Source: Vibrio ziniensis
Lineage (GTDB): Bacteria > Pseudomonadota > Gammaproteobacteria > Enterobacterales > Vibrionaceae
Length of the DNA: 64,000 nucleotides
Assembly: GCF_011064285.1 (NCBI RefSeq)
Contig: NZ_CP049331.1
Coordinates: forward strand, 744,001 to 808,000
Reading direction: 5' to 3'
Numbering within the stretch: position 1 is the stretch's first letter; each line of letters starts with the position of its first letter. Under the pieces are notes generated by a model. The model saw nothing but the letters and a program-made list of their open reading frames with translations. It ran no database searches and was not told the origin of the DNA. Positions 54,157-64,000 of the stretch are shown here, piece after piece. Position numbers and translations under genes: made by a program.

Positions 54157-55731
54157 TTATTTTTTTATTGATACCGAAGTATCACTGATCAATTTGAAAT
54201 GGTCAGATTCAGAGCTTTCTTGATTGCTTTGAGCCTCGTCAAACGTTTCTTCAGTGGCCTCTTCGTCTTCTTGAGGAACATTGATCACTGTAATGTCATC
54301 CGTCCCGGATTCAACGTTAACCACTTTTTGTTGTTCTAAATGACCAATGATACTCTGATAGTAACGGCGAATATTCTCTACATAGTTTCTAGCTTCATCT
54401 CCTCGAGCATAACCATAGATTGTTTGAGAAAAATATTTCTTCTGGCGCAATAACGGCAGTCGATCTTTTACATCTGCCCAAGTATCTGGATCACTGCCTT
54501 GAAGTTTCGTTAGACGACGCGCATCCATCATATGCCCATAGCCGACGTTATACGAAGCAAGGGCGAACCAGATTTTTTCGTGGTCAGAAACAGAATCAGG
54601 AACACGGGCTATCATTCTGCGTAAATATTCAACACCGCCTCGAATTGATTGCTCAGGATCAAGACGATTAGCGACATCTACACTTTTGGCGGTAGGTAAT
54701 GTCAGCATCATCATACCACGTACACCTGTTGGCGATTTTGCTCTCGGATTCCAGTGAGATTCTTGGTACGCAAGTGCTGCAATTAGACGCCAATCAAATT
54801 CATCAGAATATTTTTGGAACAACGGAGCCCATTTGGGTAAGCGGCTATCAAGTGCACGGATAAAAGCACGAGTATCAACGTAATCAAACGTCCCTATGTG
54901 ACCTATGTATTTTTCTTCTAATGAAGCTAATGATCCTGATTGTTTAATTTCACCAAAAAATTCGATCATCATTGCATACAAACTTTCGTCTTGTGAGCGT
55001 CGCATAAACCATGAAATGGGTTGGTCTTCTGTAACTTCGAAAGCTGGTGCTAAGTCGGGATAAATTCGTTGCGACAGTGATATTTCTACTGAATCTGCCA
55101 TGGTAAATAACAATGAACCATCGGTAACACTTTTCAGTAAGTCGTTGACATCTGAGTTATCATCAACGTAAAAATTGAAATCAGGGTAGTCTTTTTTTAG
55201 TGATTTCAAGGTTGTTTCAAAATGCGCGTCGTCGACAATACTAAAAATTGGTTGCCCTTCACTCTGTATTTCTAGCTCATCCTGTCTGTCAACCAATTGT
55301 TGGATGTTACGCGGTCGCCACTGTCCTTTTTTATAAACGACTTGTTGTGAGACATAATAGTAAGCTGGACCTGCCCTATAATCTTTAAGTCGTTCTTCTG
55401 ACTGACTAAGCCCGGCAGCAATGATATCAATCTCGCCATTTTTGAGGGCAGGGAAGAGGCTTGAGAGACGATAAGCGGGTTTCATCTCAAGTTTCACATT
55501 CAATTGTGCCGCAAATTCACGGGCTAATTCATAATCCAAGCCCGAAGGACCATCGGGGCCAATGTAGTAAGAAAGCTGGTTGTTTAATGTACCAACACGC
55601 AAGACGCCGCGTTCGCGGATTTGGTCTAGTTCACTCTTGGGTTCGGAATCAATTTGGCAGCCGCTAACTAATAAAGTCAGTAAAAATAGAGATAGCGCAC
55701 GGCAGAATGAATGATTAAAAAGCGTTGTCAT
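54157..55731 (-). CDS. mltF: membrane-bound lytic murein transglycosylase F
   Basis: A lipoprotein of 524 residues that cleaves peptidoglycan. The ATG at 55731 gives a lipoprotein signal with lipobox LLVSGC; a longer frame to 55851 would bury it. The N-terminal part is an amino-acid-binding-protein-like domain (about 45-270) and the C-terminal part a family 1 SLT domain with catalytic Glu in LAYQESHWNPRAKSPTG and the ASYNVGYGHM motif. The last 60 residues form an acidic tail longer than in E. coli. Divergent from purL. Confidence 0.94.
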   Translation of the reverse strand: MTTLFNHSFCRALSLFLLTLLVSGCQIDSEPKSELDQIRERGVLRVGTLNNQLSYYIGPDGPSGLDYELAREFAAQLNVKLEMKPAYRLSSLFPALKNGEIDIIAAGLSQSEERLKDYRAGPAYYYVSQQVVYKKGQWRPRNIQQLVDRQDELEIQSEGQPIFSIVDDAHFETTLKSLKKDYPDFNFYVDDNSDVNDLLKSVTDGSLLFTMADSVEISLSQRIYPDLAPAFEVTEDQPISWFMRRSQDESLYAMMIEFFGEIKQSGSLASLEEKYIGHIGTFDYVDTRAFIRALDSRLPKWAPLFQKYSDEFDWRLIAALAYQESHWNPRAKSPTGVRGMMMLTLPTAKSVDVANRLDPEQSIRGGVEYLRRMIARVPDSVSDHEKIWFALASYNVGYGHMMDARRLTKLQGSDPDTWADVKDRLPLLRQKKYFSQTIYGYARGDEARNYVENIRRYYQSIIGHLEQQKVVNVESGTDDITVINVPQEDEEATEETFDEAQSNQESSESDHFKLISDTSVSIKK

Positions 55732-55868
55732 TAATTTGAGATCTCTAACATCAATTAGTGCCTTTATATCAAAGGCTGCTCGGATGGCAAAGTGATAGCT
55801 TGTTACTAAGCTTATTGTGTCTAAAAATTGTTCAAACGGGGTAAAATTCAAATTTAATAAAAAAAATG

Positions 55869-55884
55869 ACGCAAACGGTTGCTT
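55869..55884. promoter_or_regulatory. PurR operator of purL
   Basis: ACGCAAACGGTTGCTT matches all 12 fixed positions of the PurR consensus. TTACGT (55891-55896), 17 bases, TATAAT (55914-55919) form the purL promoter directly downstream, so the box lies just above the -35. Confidence 0.85.
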
Positions 55885-56037
55885 TTGGTGTTACGTCACA
55901 AAAAAAAATCCTCTATAATGCGCACCCATCAAAGAGATGAAATCGGCATAAGTTCTGGTTACTTAGTTTAACGTACTGAAAATTAGATGAATTTATGCCA
56001 ATTACACCTCAATCAATGGATATAGAGACCTTTGCAC

Positions 56038-59000
56038 ATGAGAATTTTGCGTGGTTCCCCAGCTCTTTCTGAGTTTCGTGTTAATAAACTACTCGAGACG
56101 TGTCGTGAACAAAACCTACCTGTGACGGGTATCTATGCAGAGTTTATGCACTTTGCTGATCTCAAAGCGGATTTGGACGGCAGTGAAATCGAAAAACTTG
56201 AAAAGTTACTGACTTACGGTCCAACAATTCAAGAGCACGAACCGCAAGGTTTGCTTCTTCTTGTTACTCCTCGCCCAGGTACTATTTCTCCTTGGTCTTC
56301 TAAAGCAACGGATATCGCGAACAACTGTGGCTTAGCAAATGTTAAGCGTCTAGAGCGCGGTACGGCTTACTACATTGAGTCAGAAGGTGAACTTTCAGCT
56401 GAGCAAATCTCTACTATCAATGCGTTAATCCACGACCGCATGATGGAAGTGGTTTTTACTGAACTTGAACAAGCTGCTGCATTGTTTAAATCTGCAGAGC
56501 CAGCGCCTGTTGCTTACGTTGATCTACTGACAGGTGGCCGTAAAGCGCTTGAAGAAGCAAACGTTACCCTAGGACTTGCGCTTGCTGAAGACGAAATTGA
56601 TTACCTAGTTGAAAGCTTCGTAACTAAGCTTGAGCGTAATCCAACTGATATCGAACTAATGATGTTTGCACAAGCAAACTCTGAGCACTGTCGCCACAAA
56701 ATTTTCAACGCTGATTGGACAATCGACGGCGTTAAGCAAGACAAATCACTATTCAAGATGATCAAGAACACCATGGAGATGACTCCAGATTACGTTCTGT
56801 CTGCTTATAAAGATAACGCGGCGGTAATGGAAGGTTCTGAAGTTGGTCGATTCTTCCCGAACCCTGAAACTCGTCAGTACGGCTACAGCCACGAAAAAGC
56901 GCACATTCTGATGAAGGTGGAAACTCATAACCACCCTACAGCAATTTCTCCATGGCCGGGTGCTTCTACTGGTTCAGGCGGTGAAATTCGTGATGAAGGC
57001 GCAACCGGTATTGGTGGTAAACCAAAAGCAGGCCTTGTTGGCTTTACTACTTCTAACCTTCGTATTCCTAACTTTGTACAGCCTTGGGAAACAGATTTCG
57101 GTAAACCGGGTCGTATTGTTACAGCTTTAGACATCATGCTTGAAGGTCCTCTAGGCGGTGCGGCATTTAACAACGAATTTGGTCGTCCAAACCTTCTAGG
57201 TTACTTCCGTACTTACGAAGAGAAAGTAACTTCTCACGCGGGTGAAGAAGTTCGTGGTTACCACAAGCCAATCATGATTGCGGGTGGTTTAGGTAACATT
57301 CGTGATGAACACGTACAGAAGAAAGAGATTCCTGTTGGTGCAAGCCTGATCGTACTTGGCGGCCCTGCGATGAACATCGGTCTTGGCGGCGGTGCAGCTT
57401 CTTCTATGGCTTCTGGTCAGTCAGCCGAAGATCTAGATTTTGCTTCTGTACAACGTGAAAACCCAGAGATGGAACGTCGTTGTCAGGAAGTTATCGACCG
57501 TTGTTGGCAGCTTGGTGAAGCAAACCCAATTGCATTTATTCACGATGTGGGCGCGGGCGGTATCTCTAACGCACTGCCTGAGCTTGTTGATGATGGCGAG
57601 CGTGGCGGCATTTTCCAACTTCGCGATGTGCCAAATGATGAGCCGGGAATGAGCCCGCTGGAAATTTGGTGTAACGAATCTCAAGAACGTTATGTATTGG
57701 CTGTTGCGCCAGAAAACATGGCAGCTTTCGATGCTATCTGTAAGCGTGAGCGTGCTCCATACGCAGTAGTAGGTATCGCGACTGAAGAGCGTGAACTGAA
57801 ACTAGAAGACACGCATTTCGACAATACGCCTATCGATATGCCAATGGATATCCTGTTAGGTAAAACGCCTAAAATGCACCGTGATGCGAAAACAGCGAAG
57901 GTTGATAGCCCAGCAATTGATCGTTCAGGTATCGAATTAGGTGAAGCAGTTGAACGTGTACTTCGTCTTCCAGCTGTTGCAGAGAAAACATTCCTGATCA
58001 CGATTGGTGACCGTACGGTAACTGGTCTAGTTGCTCGTGACCAAATGGTTGGTCCATGGCAGGTTCCTGTTGCGAACTGCGCAGTTACTGCAGCTAGTTA
58101 CGACACTTACCACGGTGAAGTAATGGCGATGGGTGAGCGTACTCCTGTTGCTCTACTTGACTTCGGTGCGTCTGCTCGTCTAGCAGTTGGTGAAGCAATC
58201 ACTAACATCGCTGCAACTGAAATCGGCGATATCAAACGTATCAAGCTATCTGCTAACTGGATGTCTCCAGCAGGTCACCCTGGTGAAGATGCGGGTCTTT
58301 ACGAAGCTGTGAAAGCAGTTGGTGAAGAGTTATGTCCTGCACTTGGTCTGACTATCCCTGTGGGTAAAGACTCAATGTCGATGAAGACTAAGTGGAACGA
58401 AAATGGCGAAGACAAAGAAGTGACTTCTCCACTTTCACTTATCATCACGGCATTCTCACGTGTAGAAGACGTACGTAAGACAGTCACACCTCAGCTACGC
58501 ACAGATTTAGGCGAATCAAGCCTAGTATTGATTGACCTAGGTAACGGCAAAAACCGTCTAGGTGCTACAGCTCTAGCTCAGGTTTACAAGCAATTAGGTG
58601 ATAAGCCTGCTGACGTAGACAACGCAGAGCAACTAAAAGGTTTCTTCAACGCTATTCAAAACCTAGTAAGCAACGATAAGTTGGTTGCTTACCACGATAA
58701 AGGCGATGGTGGTCTATTTGTTACTCTTGCTGAGATGGCATTCGCTGGTCACTGTGGTGTGAAAGCAAACATTGAAGCGTTAGGTGAAGATGTTCTCGCA
58801 GCGCTGTTCAACGAAGAACTCGGTGCTGTTGTGCAGGTTAAGAACGATGAACTTGAGTCTGTACTAGCAACGCTAGCAGACAATGGTTTAGCAGCATGTT
58901 CACACGTTATCGGTGCTGTTGAGGCGTCTGACAAAGTCGTGATCTCTTCGGGTAACACTGTACTTATCGACCGTTCAAGAACAGATCTTCGTACTATCTG

Positions 59001-59934
59001 GGCTGAAATGACGCATAAGATGCAGGCACTTCGCGATAACCCAGCGTGTGCAAACCAAGAGTTTGAAGCGAAGAAAGACAATTCAGATCCAGGTCTGAAC
59101 GTGAAACTAAGCTTCGATACTAACCAAGACGTAGCTGCTCCTTATATTGCCAAAGGCGCTAAGCCTAAGATGGCTATTCTGCGTGAGCAGGGCGTTAACT
59201 CGCATGTTGAAATGGCAGCAGCGTTTGACCGTGCAGGCTTTGAAGCAACAGACATCCACATGAGCGATATCCTGACAGGTCAAGCTGCGCTGGAAGAGTA
59301 CCAAGGCCTTGTGGCTTGTGGTGGCTTCTCTTACGGTGACGTACTGGGTGCCGGTGAAGGTTGGGCGAAGTCAGTGCTGTTTAACGCACAGGCTCGTGAC
59401 CAGTTTGAAACTTTCTTCAACCGTGAAGATACCTTCTCTCTAGGTGTGTGTAACGGCTGTCAGATGCTGTCTAACCTGAAAGAACTGATCCCAGGTGCAG
59501 ATTTGTGGCCACGTTTCGTACGCAATGAGTCTGAGCGTTTTGAAGCTCGCTTTAGCTTAGTAGAAGTTCAGAAATCTGATTCTGTGTTCTTCGACGGTAT
59601 GGCTGGCTCTCGTATGCCAATCGCAGTTTCTCACGGTGAAGGTCGTGTCGAAGTTCGTGATGAAGCACACCTTGCGGCAATCGAGAACTCAGGCACGGTA
59701 GCGGTTCGTTTTGTTGATAACTTCGGTAACCCAACACAACAGTATCCAAACAACCCGAATGGTTCGCCAAATGCAATCACAGGTTTAACTACTGCTGATG
59801 GTCGTGTAACTATCATGATGCCTCACCCTGAGCGTGTATTCCGCACAGTGGCAAACTCATGGCATCCAGATAGCTGGGGTGAAAACGGTGCTTGGATGCG
59901 TATGTTCCAAAACGCACGTAAGAACTTGGGTTAA
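56038..59934 (+). CDS. purL: phosphoribosylformylglycinamidine synthase
   Basis: A large-type PurL of 1298 residues that makes FGAM from FGAR in purine synthesis. The ATG at 56038 gives [14 protein letters not shown], the family start. Domains in order: N-terminal (1-150), linker, two FGAM synthase halves (blocks [16 protein letters not shown] and [14 protein letters not shown]), and a C-terminal class I glutaminase with nucleophile in GVCNGCQML and the His/Glu in PHPERVF. Ends before a strong terminator. Confidence 0.97.
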   Translation: MRILRGSPALSEFRVNKLLETCREQNLPVTGIYAEFMHFADLKADLDGSEIEKLEKLLTYGPTIQEHEPQGLLLLVTPRPGTISPWSSKATDIANNCGLANVKRLERGTAYYIESEGELSAEQISTINALIHDRMMEVVFTELEQAAALFKSAEPAPVAYVDLLTGGRKALEEANVTLGLALAEDEIDYLVESFVTKLERNPTDIELMMFAQANSEHCRHKIFNADWTIDGVKQDKSLFKMIKNTMEMTPDYVLSAYKDNAAVMEGSEVGRFFPNPETRQYGYSHEKAHILMKVETHNHPTAISPWPGASTGSGGEIRDEGATGIGGKPKAGLVGFTTSNLRIPNFVQPWETDFGKPGRIVTALDIMLEGPLGGAAFNNEFGRPNLLGYFRTYEEKVTSHAGEEVRGYHKPIMIAGGLGNIRDEHVQKKEIPVGASLIVLGGPAMNIGLGGGAASSMASGQSAEDLDFASVQRENPEMERRCQEVIDRCWQLGEANPIAFIHDVGAGGISNALPELVDDGERGGIFQLRDVPNDEPGMSPLEIWCNESQERYVLAVAPENMAAFDAICKRERAPYAVVGIATEERELKLEDTHFDNTPIDMPMDILLGKTPKMHRDAKTAKVDSPAIDRSGIELGEAVERVLRLPAVAEKTFLITIGDRTVTGLVARDQMVGPWQVPVANCAVTAASYDTYHGEVMAMGERTPVALLDFGASARLAVGEAITNIAATEIGDIKRIKLSANWMSPAGHPGEDAGLYEAVKAVGEELCPALGLTIPVGKDSMSMKTKWNENGEDKEVTSPLSLIITAFSRVEDVRKTVTPQLRTDLGESSLVLIDLGNGKNRLGATALAQVYKQLGDKPADVDNAEQLKGFFNAIQNLVSNDKLVAYHDKGDGGLFVTLAEMAFAGHCGVKANIEALGEDVLAALFNEELGAVVQVKNDELESVLATLADNGLAACSHVIGAVEASDKVVISSGNTVLIDRSRTDLRTIWAEMTHKMQALRDNPACANQEFEAKKDNSDPGLNVKLSFDTNQDVAAPYIAKGAKPKMAILREQGVNSHVEMAAAFDRAGFEATDIHMSDILTGQAALEEYQGLVACGGFSYGDVLGAGEGWAKSVLFNAQARDQFETFFNREDTFSLGVCNGCQMLSNLKELIPGADLWPRFVRNESERFEARFSLVEVQKSDSVFFDGMAGSRMPIAVSHGEGRVEVRDEAHLAAIENSGTVAVRFVDNFGNPTQQYPNNPNGSPNAITGLTTADGRVTIMMPHPERVFRTVANSWHPDSWGENGAWMRMFQNARKNLG

Positions 59935-59975
59935 TAACAGACCCGTGAATTAAAGCTACTAAATTTCATGTAAAC

Positions 59976-60006
59976 AAAAGCGCAAACCCATTGGTTTGCG
60001 CTTTTT
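59976..60006. terminator. terminator after purL
   Basis: AAAAGCGCAAACC-CATT-GGTTTGCGCTTTTT; also ends the converging yaeP unit. Confidence 0.92.
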
Positions 60007-60032
60007 GCATTCTACATCATCAAATTCGAAGA

Positions 60033-60224
60033 TTAGCGAAACTGACCTGCTTCTGGCAGAAATTCAAACCCTGCTGTAGCCAGTTTTGCTTCAAGAGCCG
60101 CGCGATCGATATCGAAGTAAGAGGCTAATTTGTCCAGATCACCATTAAAGTCATCTCGTAGCTTCATGTTGACTATGCTCATTAACATGACGGTATCCAT
60201 AGAAGCGAAATTGGCGAGATTCAT
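60033..60224 (-). CDS. DUF4250 domain protein
   Basis: A 63-residue helical protein (MLMSIVNMKLRDDFNGDLDKLASYFDID) that fits the small DUF4250 family, of unknown function. It overlaps the end of yaeP by one base (TAATG), so the two are co-translated. Confidence 0.75.
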   Translation of the reverse strand: MNLANFASMDTVMLMSIVNMKLRDDFNGDLDKLASYFDIDRAALEAKLATAGFEFLPEAGQFR

Positions 60225-60430
60225 TATTTGTCCTCGAAATCAGAAATCAGTAAGTTTGCCGCAGCAAATGCCGCTTTCTCTCTGACTTCTTTTGGTAAAG
60301 ACGTATCCGCTGCCACATCGTTAAGTGCACGAACCGCGCAGCTAATTGCTTGAGGAATATAGGCTTGATCGCCACTACCAATTTGAGCGTATAACTCACG
60401 AACTAAATCGCAACAATCGTAAACTTGCAT
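60224..60430 (-). CDS. yaeP: YaeP family protein
   Basis: A 68-residue protein similar to E. coli YaeP (UPF0253): [15 protein letters not shown] near the start and [20 protein letters not shown] at the end are nearly the same as in that family. In E. coli yaeP lies near proS, as here. Function unknown. First gene of a two-gene unit. Confidence 0.85.
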   Translation of the reverse strand: MQVYDCCDLVRELYAQIGSGDQAYIPQAISCAVRALNDVAADTSLPKEVREKAAFAAANLLISDFEDK

Positions 60431-60592
60431 AACACTATCCTACTTTTACAGAACGACCTGCTTATACAGAATGAATAATACAGAACGAGACGTCTGCCTT
60501 ATAAATGATAACTGCTCTCAATATACACAGAGAGCAGATTGAAGACAAAAGTTACCTTTGAGCTGGCTCAATGTTACGTTTCAGCCGGTGAA

Positions 60593-61237
60593 TTATTCAC
60601 CATTTATCTGCTGATGGATGCTTTGTACCAATTCTTCATTCAACCCAAGTTGTTTAGCGAGTTCCTGTAGGTAGGCTTTTTCCATGAAATTCTGTTCATC
60701 GGCAATTAATGCTGACGCTAGATAGATCTCTGAAGCTTGCGCTGGAGTTTGCGCTAATGCTGCAATTTCATTTGGGTCTAAGGGCTTTTTCAGTTCTTGC
60801 TGGAATAGCGTCTGAACTTCACTATCTGCACCCATTTCAGTAATCACTTGATTGATTTTTGCCATCTCTTGTTCATCTACATGACCATCCGCTTTAGCTG
60901 AGGCGATCATCGCTTTGAGAATGAGTAACTCATGACGAGGATTAGTTTGGTCAAAAGTAGCACGCTTTGGTGCCTCATTTTGATTTGCTTGCCAGTCGTT
61001 ATAGAGCTTAAAGGCTAGTGCACCTAATGCCGCTGAACCGCCGATGGTGAGTGCTTTTTTACCCAGTTTTTTCGTTTTCTTCGAACCCATCAATAGTCCA
61101 ATGATACCGCCACCAAGTGCGCCGGCACCTAGTGTGGCAAGTTGGCTTTTATCTTTAGTTAAAGATTGGGCTTGTTGCTTACCAGATTGAACCAAATTGG
61201 AGTTGAGTGCTTGATTGAGTAAGGCTTTCAGATCCAT
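60593..61237 (-). CDS. YebE-like protein (DUF533, TerB-like fold)
   Basis: A 214-residue protein. After a helical head (about 1-35), a Gly/Ala/Leu-rich membrane-like stretch covers about 37-85, with a lysine-rich break KKTKKLGKK. The C-terminal part (about 105-210) is a TerB-like helical domain (LKAMIASAKADGHVDEQEMAKI...). This layout is that of E. coli YebE. Function unknown, probably linked to the inner membrane or envelope stress. AAGGAGAACG precedes the start. Confidence 0.85.
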   Translation of the reverse strand: MDLKALLNQALNSNLVQSGKQQAQSLTKDKSQLATLGAGALGGGIIGLLMGSKKTKKLGKKALTIGGSAALGALAFKLYNDWQANQNEAPKRATFDQTNPRHELLILKAMIASAKADGHVDEQEMAKINQVITEMGADSEVQTLFQQELKKPLDPNEIAALAQTPAQASEIYLASALIADEQNFMEKAYLQELAKQLGLNEELVQSIHQQINGE

Positions 61238-61297
61238 AACGTTCTCCTTCTTATTTTTCAGCAGTGTAAAAGAGAGTAGATGAATCTAGGATTAATA

Positions 61298-61325
61298 AAA
61301 AAGGCTGCACAAGGGCAGCCTTTAA
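61298..61325 (-). terminator. terminator after proS
   Basis: Minus strand AAAGGCTGC-CCTTGT-GCAGCCTTTTTT. Confidence 0.9.
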
Positions 61326-61341
61326 AGATAATCGTTAGTGA

Positions 61342-63057
61342 TTACGCCATTTGAGATCTGATGTGCTCAACGATATCAGCCATAGCCACTGGAGTTTTAT
61401 CACCAGTGCGACGGTTTTTATATTCGAAGTTGCCTTCGTCCATACTACGATCACCGATAACGATCGTATGAGGAACACCCAGTAGCTCCATATCTGAGAA
61501 CATTACGCCAGGGCGTTCTTTACGGTCATCGAACAGTACTTCGATACCAGCAGCAGTCAGTTCAGCGTATAGCTTCTCTGCTGCTTCTTGAACGCGTTCA
61601 GATTTGTGCATGTTCATTGGAACGATAGCCACTTGGAACGGTGCAATCGCGTCTGGCCAAATGATGCCGTATTGGTCATGGTTCTGTTCAATTGCAGCTG
61701 CAACTACACGAGTCACACCGATACCGTAACAACCCATTTCCAGAATAACGTTCTTACCGTCAGCGCCTAGAACACCACAGTTCATTTTCTCAGAGTAGTT
61801 AGTACCAAGCTGGAAGATATGACCAACTTCGATACCACGTTTGAGCATGATAGTGCCTTTACCACATGGGCTTGGGTCACCTTCAACAACGTTACGTAGG
61901 TCTTCAACTTTACCCAGTTGAACGTCACGACCCCAGTTAATACCGAAGTAGTGTTTACCATCAACGTTCGCGCCTGCACTGAAGTCGCTGGTTACAGCAA
62001 CTGTGCGGTCAACGATGAATGGCAGTGTTAGACCAACAGGACCTAGTGAACCAGGACCTGCACCGATTAGAGCGCGAATCTCTTCTTCAGAAGCCATCTC
62101 TAGTGGCGAAGCGACTTCTTTCAAGTTCTCTGCTTTCACTTCGTTTAGCTCGTGATCACCACGGATGATCAGTGCGATGATGTCTGCGTCAACTTCATCT
62201 GATGCTTTAACGAAAAGCGTTTTAACGGTTTTCTCGATAGGCAGTTCAAATTGCTCAACCAGTTCTGCAATGGTTTTCGCATTAGGCGTGTCAACCAGAG
62301 TCATATCTTGAGTTGGTGCTGCAAGTTCTGCTGCAAGTGCAACCGCTTCTGCTTTTTCGATGTTCGCTGCGTAATCAGATTCAGTAGAGAACGCGATTAA
62401 GTCTTCGCCGCTTTCTGCCAATACGTGGAACTCTTGAGAACCACTACCACCGATAGCACCGCTATCAGCCAATACTGGACGGTAATCCAGACCCATGCGG
62501 TCGAATGCTTTACAGTAAGCGTCGTGCATTGCGTCGTAAGATTTTTGTAGACCTTCTTTATCAATGTCGAAGCTGTATGCGTCCATCATTGAGAATTCAC
62601 GAGAGCGCATCACACCAAAACGAGGGCGGCGTTCGTCACGGAATTTAGTCTGAATTTGGTACAGGTTAAGTGGAAGCTGCTTGTATGAACTCACTTCATT
62701 ACGCACAAGAGCAGTAATCACTTCTTCTGCTGTTGGGCTTAGCACAAACGGACGAGTGTGGCGGTCAGTAAAGCGAAGTAACTCAGGGCCCATCTTTTCG
62801 CTGCGACCTGTTTCTTCCCATAGTTCAAACGGCTGCACAACGGGCATTAAGGTTTCAATTGCCCCTGCATTGTCGATTTCTTGGCGAATAATGGTTTCGA
62901 CTTTACGCAGTACGCGAAGACCTGTAGGTAGCCAAGTATAAAGACCTGAAGCTAGCTTACGGATCATACCCGCACGTAGCATGAGCTGGTGGCTCACTAC
63001 TTCTGCGTCGTTTGGAGTCTCCTTCAGAGTAGAAAGAAGATATTTACTGGTACGCAT
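61342..63057 (-). CDS. proS: prolyl-tRNA synthetase
   Basis: A 571-residue class II aminoacyl-tRNA synthetase of the bacterial type with an editing (INS) domain at about 225-405 that clears Ala-tRNA(Pro). Motif 2 is in [17 protein letters not shown] and motif 3 in [17 protein letters not shown]; the anticodon-binding domain ends the protein. proS-trmO adjacency matches E. coli. Confidence 0.97.
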   Translation of the reverse strand: MRTSKYLLSTLKETPNDAEVVSHQLMLRAGMIRKLASGLYTWLPTGLRVLRKVETIIRQEIDNAGAIETLMPVVQPFELWEETGRSEKMGPELLRFTDRHTRPFVLSPTAEEVITALVRNEVSSYKQLPLNLYQIQTKFRDERRPRFGVMRSREFSMMDAYSFDIDKEGLQKSYDAMHDAYCKAFDRMGLDYRPVLADSGAIGGSGSQEFHVLAESGEDLIAFSTESDYAANIEKAEAVALAAELAAPTQDMTLVDTPNAKTIAELVEQFELPIEKTVKTLFVKASDEVDADIIALIIRGDHELNEVKAENLKEVASPLEMASEEEIRALIGAGPGSLGPVGLTLPFIVDRTVAVTSDFSAGANVDGKHYFGINWGRDVQLGKVEDLRNVVEGDPSPCGKGTIMLKRGIEVGHIFQLGTNYSEKMNCGVLGADGKNVILEMGCYGIGVTRVVAAAIEQNHDQYGIIWPDAIAPFQVAIVPMNMHKSERVQEAAEKLYAELTAAGIEVLFDDRKERPGVMFSDMELLGVPHTIVIGDRSMDEGNFEYKNRRTGDKTPVAMADIVEHIRSQMA

Positions 63058-63124
63058 TTATGGTATCCGTTTATCAAAGGTGGTAATAAATTTAGCCGCT
63101 AATAATATCAGCCAAATGCCAATG

Positions 63125-63820
63125 TCAAAAGCGTTCAATAGTAGTAACTGTCACTAAGTTATCTGATATGGTGAATTTTATGTTCAAATCGTACAAATGT
63201 ACTGCGTACTGCTTATTGTCAGGCTTATTTTTTTTGTAGGCAGGACGTGGATCCTGTGCTAGAACTTCACTAATAACCGCTTGTTTAACCGTTGAATCAG
63301 GCAAATCGTTCAGAACTGCTTGAGCATGTGCAGAGAACTCTACGCTTATTGTTAATGGCTCTGATTCTGCATAGCCACCTTTGGCTTCAGGTATAGCATC
63401 GGAATAGGGGATGTAAGGTTTGATATCGACAATAGGTGTACCATCAACCAGATCAACACTGCCCACCTCTATAAAGAATTGGTCGCCTTCTTTATTTATA
63501 CCTAAAAATTCTACAGCAGACATGCCAATCCCATTAGGACGAAAGGTAGAGCGGGACGCGAGTACACCCACTCTTTCATTTCCTCCGAGACGTGGTGGTC
63601 TCACAGTAGGTTTCCAACCGGCTTCAAGATTTTGATCAAATAAGAACAATAGCCATAGATGACTGAATTGTTCTATCTCACGTACCGCTTCTAAACAGTT
63701 CAACTCGCCAAGTAACTTGATGCGAGCTCTAGCGCTCGGCACTAATCTAGGTTGACGAGGAACGGCGAATTTCTCTTTGTAGGGGCTCTCAATAGTCGCA
63801 ATAGGAGTGATTGTATGCAT
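63125..63820 (-). CDS. trmO: tRNA (adenine(37)-N6)-methyltransferase TrmO
   Basis: A 231-residue TrmO (TsaA/YaeB) that methylates N6 of t6A37 in tRNA(Thr) with SAM. Conserved blocks: ESPYKEKFAVPRQP at about 10-23, SHLWLLFLFD, RSTFRPNGIGMSAVE, and DLVDGTPIVDIKPYIPY. It is upstream of proS on the same strand with a 67-base gap. Confidence 0.94.
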   Translation of the reverse strand: MHTITPIATIESPYKEKFAVPRQPRLVPSARARIKLLGELNCLEAVREIEQFSHLWLLFLFDQNLEAGWKPTVRPPRLGGNERVGVLASRSTFRPNGIGMSAVEFLGINKEGDQFFIEVGSVDLVDGTPIVDIKPYIPYSDAIPEAKGGYAESEPLTISVEFSAHAQAVLNDLPDSTVKQAVISEVLAQDPRPAYKKNKPDNKQYAVHLYDLNIKFTISDNLVTVTTIERF

Positions 63821-63917
63821 CGGTATGTAATGAAATTATCGTAACAATGAAGAGGGAAAATATCATACCTAATAAAGAACAGTAGAAATTATTATTGATA
63901 GTAATTATCTTTTGATA

Positions 63918-63932
63918 TGTTATATTATAACA
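63918..63932. promoter_or_regulatory. Zur-box-like palindrome
   Basis: TGTTATA-T-TATAACA, a perfect 15-base palindrome with the core of the Zur consensus GAAATGTTATANTATAACATTTC, 25 bases before the L36 paralogue gene. Zinc shortage would relieve repression. Confidence 0.85.
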
Positions 63933-63956
63933 AATTATTCAATTGAGGTATCAAAC

Positions 63957-64000
63957 ATGAAAGTACTAAGTTCTCTGAAAAGCGCAAAAAGCCGCCACCC
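63957..64000 (+). CDS. zinc-independent ribosomal protein L36 paralogue, partial
   Basis: The first 14 codons (MKVLSSLKSAKSRH) match the start of YkgO/RpmJ2-type L36 proteins, which lack the zinc-binding cysteines of normal L36 and replace it when zinc is scarce. TTGAGG stands 10 bases before the ATG. The gene runs off the window. The Zur-like box upstream fits this role. Confidence 0.82.
   Translation, partial: MKVLSSLKSAKSRH

Overview
The window is a chromosomal segment of a Vibrio-type gammaproteobacterium. The evidence is the tmRNA, whose tag reads ANDENYALAA, and a gene order known from Vibrio and partly from E. coli: der / zinc ribbon / xseA / guaBA; smpB-ssrA-ratA-ratB-bamE-recN; nadK-grpE-dnaK-dnaJ followed by minor type IV pilins; tadA-mltF-purL; yaeP-proS-trmO. 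The exact species cannot be read from the sequence.

Layout. 1-17.25 kb is mostly core: der (lacking only the first base of its start codon), an AlaX-like editing hydrolase, a YfgJ-like zinc ribbon, a GGDEF-EAL protein with a degenerate GGDEF, an IS200-type element, xseA, guaB, guaA (with PurR-box-like sites), an acetate-type permease, a SBF/BASS transporter, an alanine-type AGCS symporter, dadA and a divergent LysR regulator. 17.29-33.29 kb is a 16-kb genomic island in the 3' end of ssrA, the same site used by VPI-1 in V. cholerae. It carries a P4-type tyrosine integrase next to ssrA, an AlpA-like regulator, a Gp2/YfjJ-like HUH protein, RadC, two DUF2787 proteins, a WYL regulator with small partner genes, and several unknown genes. 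Its centre is a three-gene cluster at 24.25-30.08 kb: an HTH-fused cytosine-C5 DNA methyltransferase, a McrB-like AAA+ protein and a DUF2357/McrC-like PD-(D/E)xK nuclease. This looks like a LlaJI/BsuMI-type restriction system and is the most interesting part of the window. A diverged copy of the ssrA 3' end and what looks like the original ssrA terminator mark the far end of the island.

33.3-47.3 kb is core again: ssrA, smpB, ratAB, bamE, recN (tandem LexA boxes), then a tryptophanase operon on the minus strand, tnaC-tnaA-tnaB-ridA, lying between recN and nadK. RidA would remove the 2-aminoacrylate that tryptophanase can release. Next come nadK and the heat-shock genes grpE, dnaK and dnaJ, with sigma-32-like promoters upstream of grpE and dnaK.

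47.5-64 kb holds a minor pilin cluster (pilE-like; fimT-pilW-pilX-pilV), the glutathione-dependent formaldehyde detoxification pair adhC-fghA with a divergent LysR gene, tadA, a 41-residue basic protein, mltF, purL with a strong PurR box, DUF4250, yaeP, a YebE-like protein, proS, trmO, and at the right edge the start of the zinc-free L36 paralogue gene under a perfect Zur-like palindrome.
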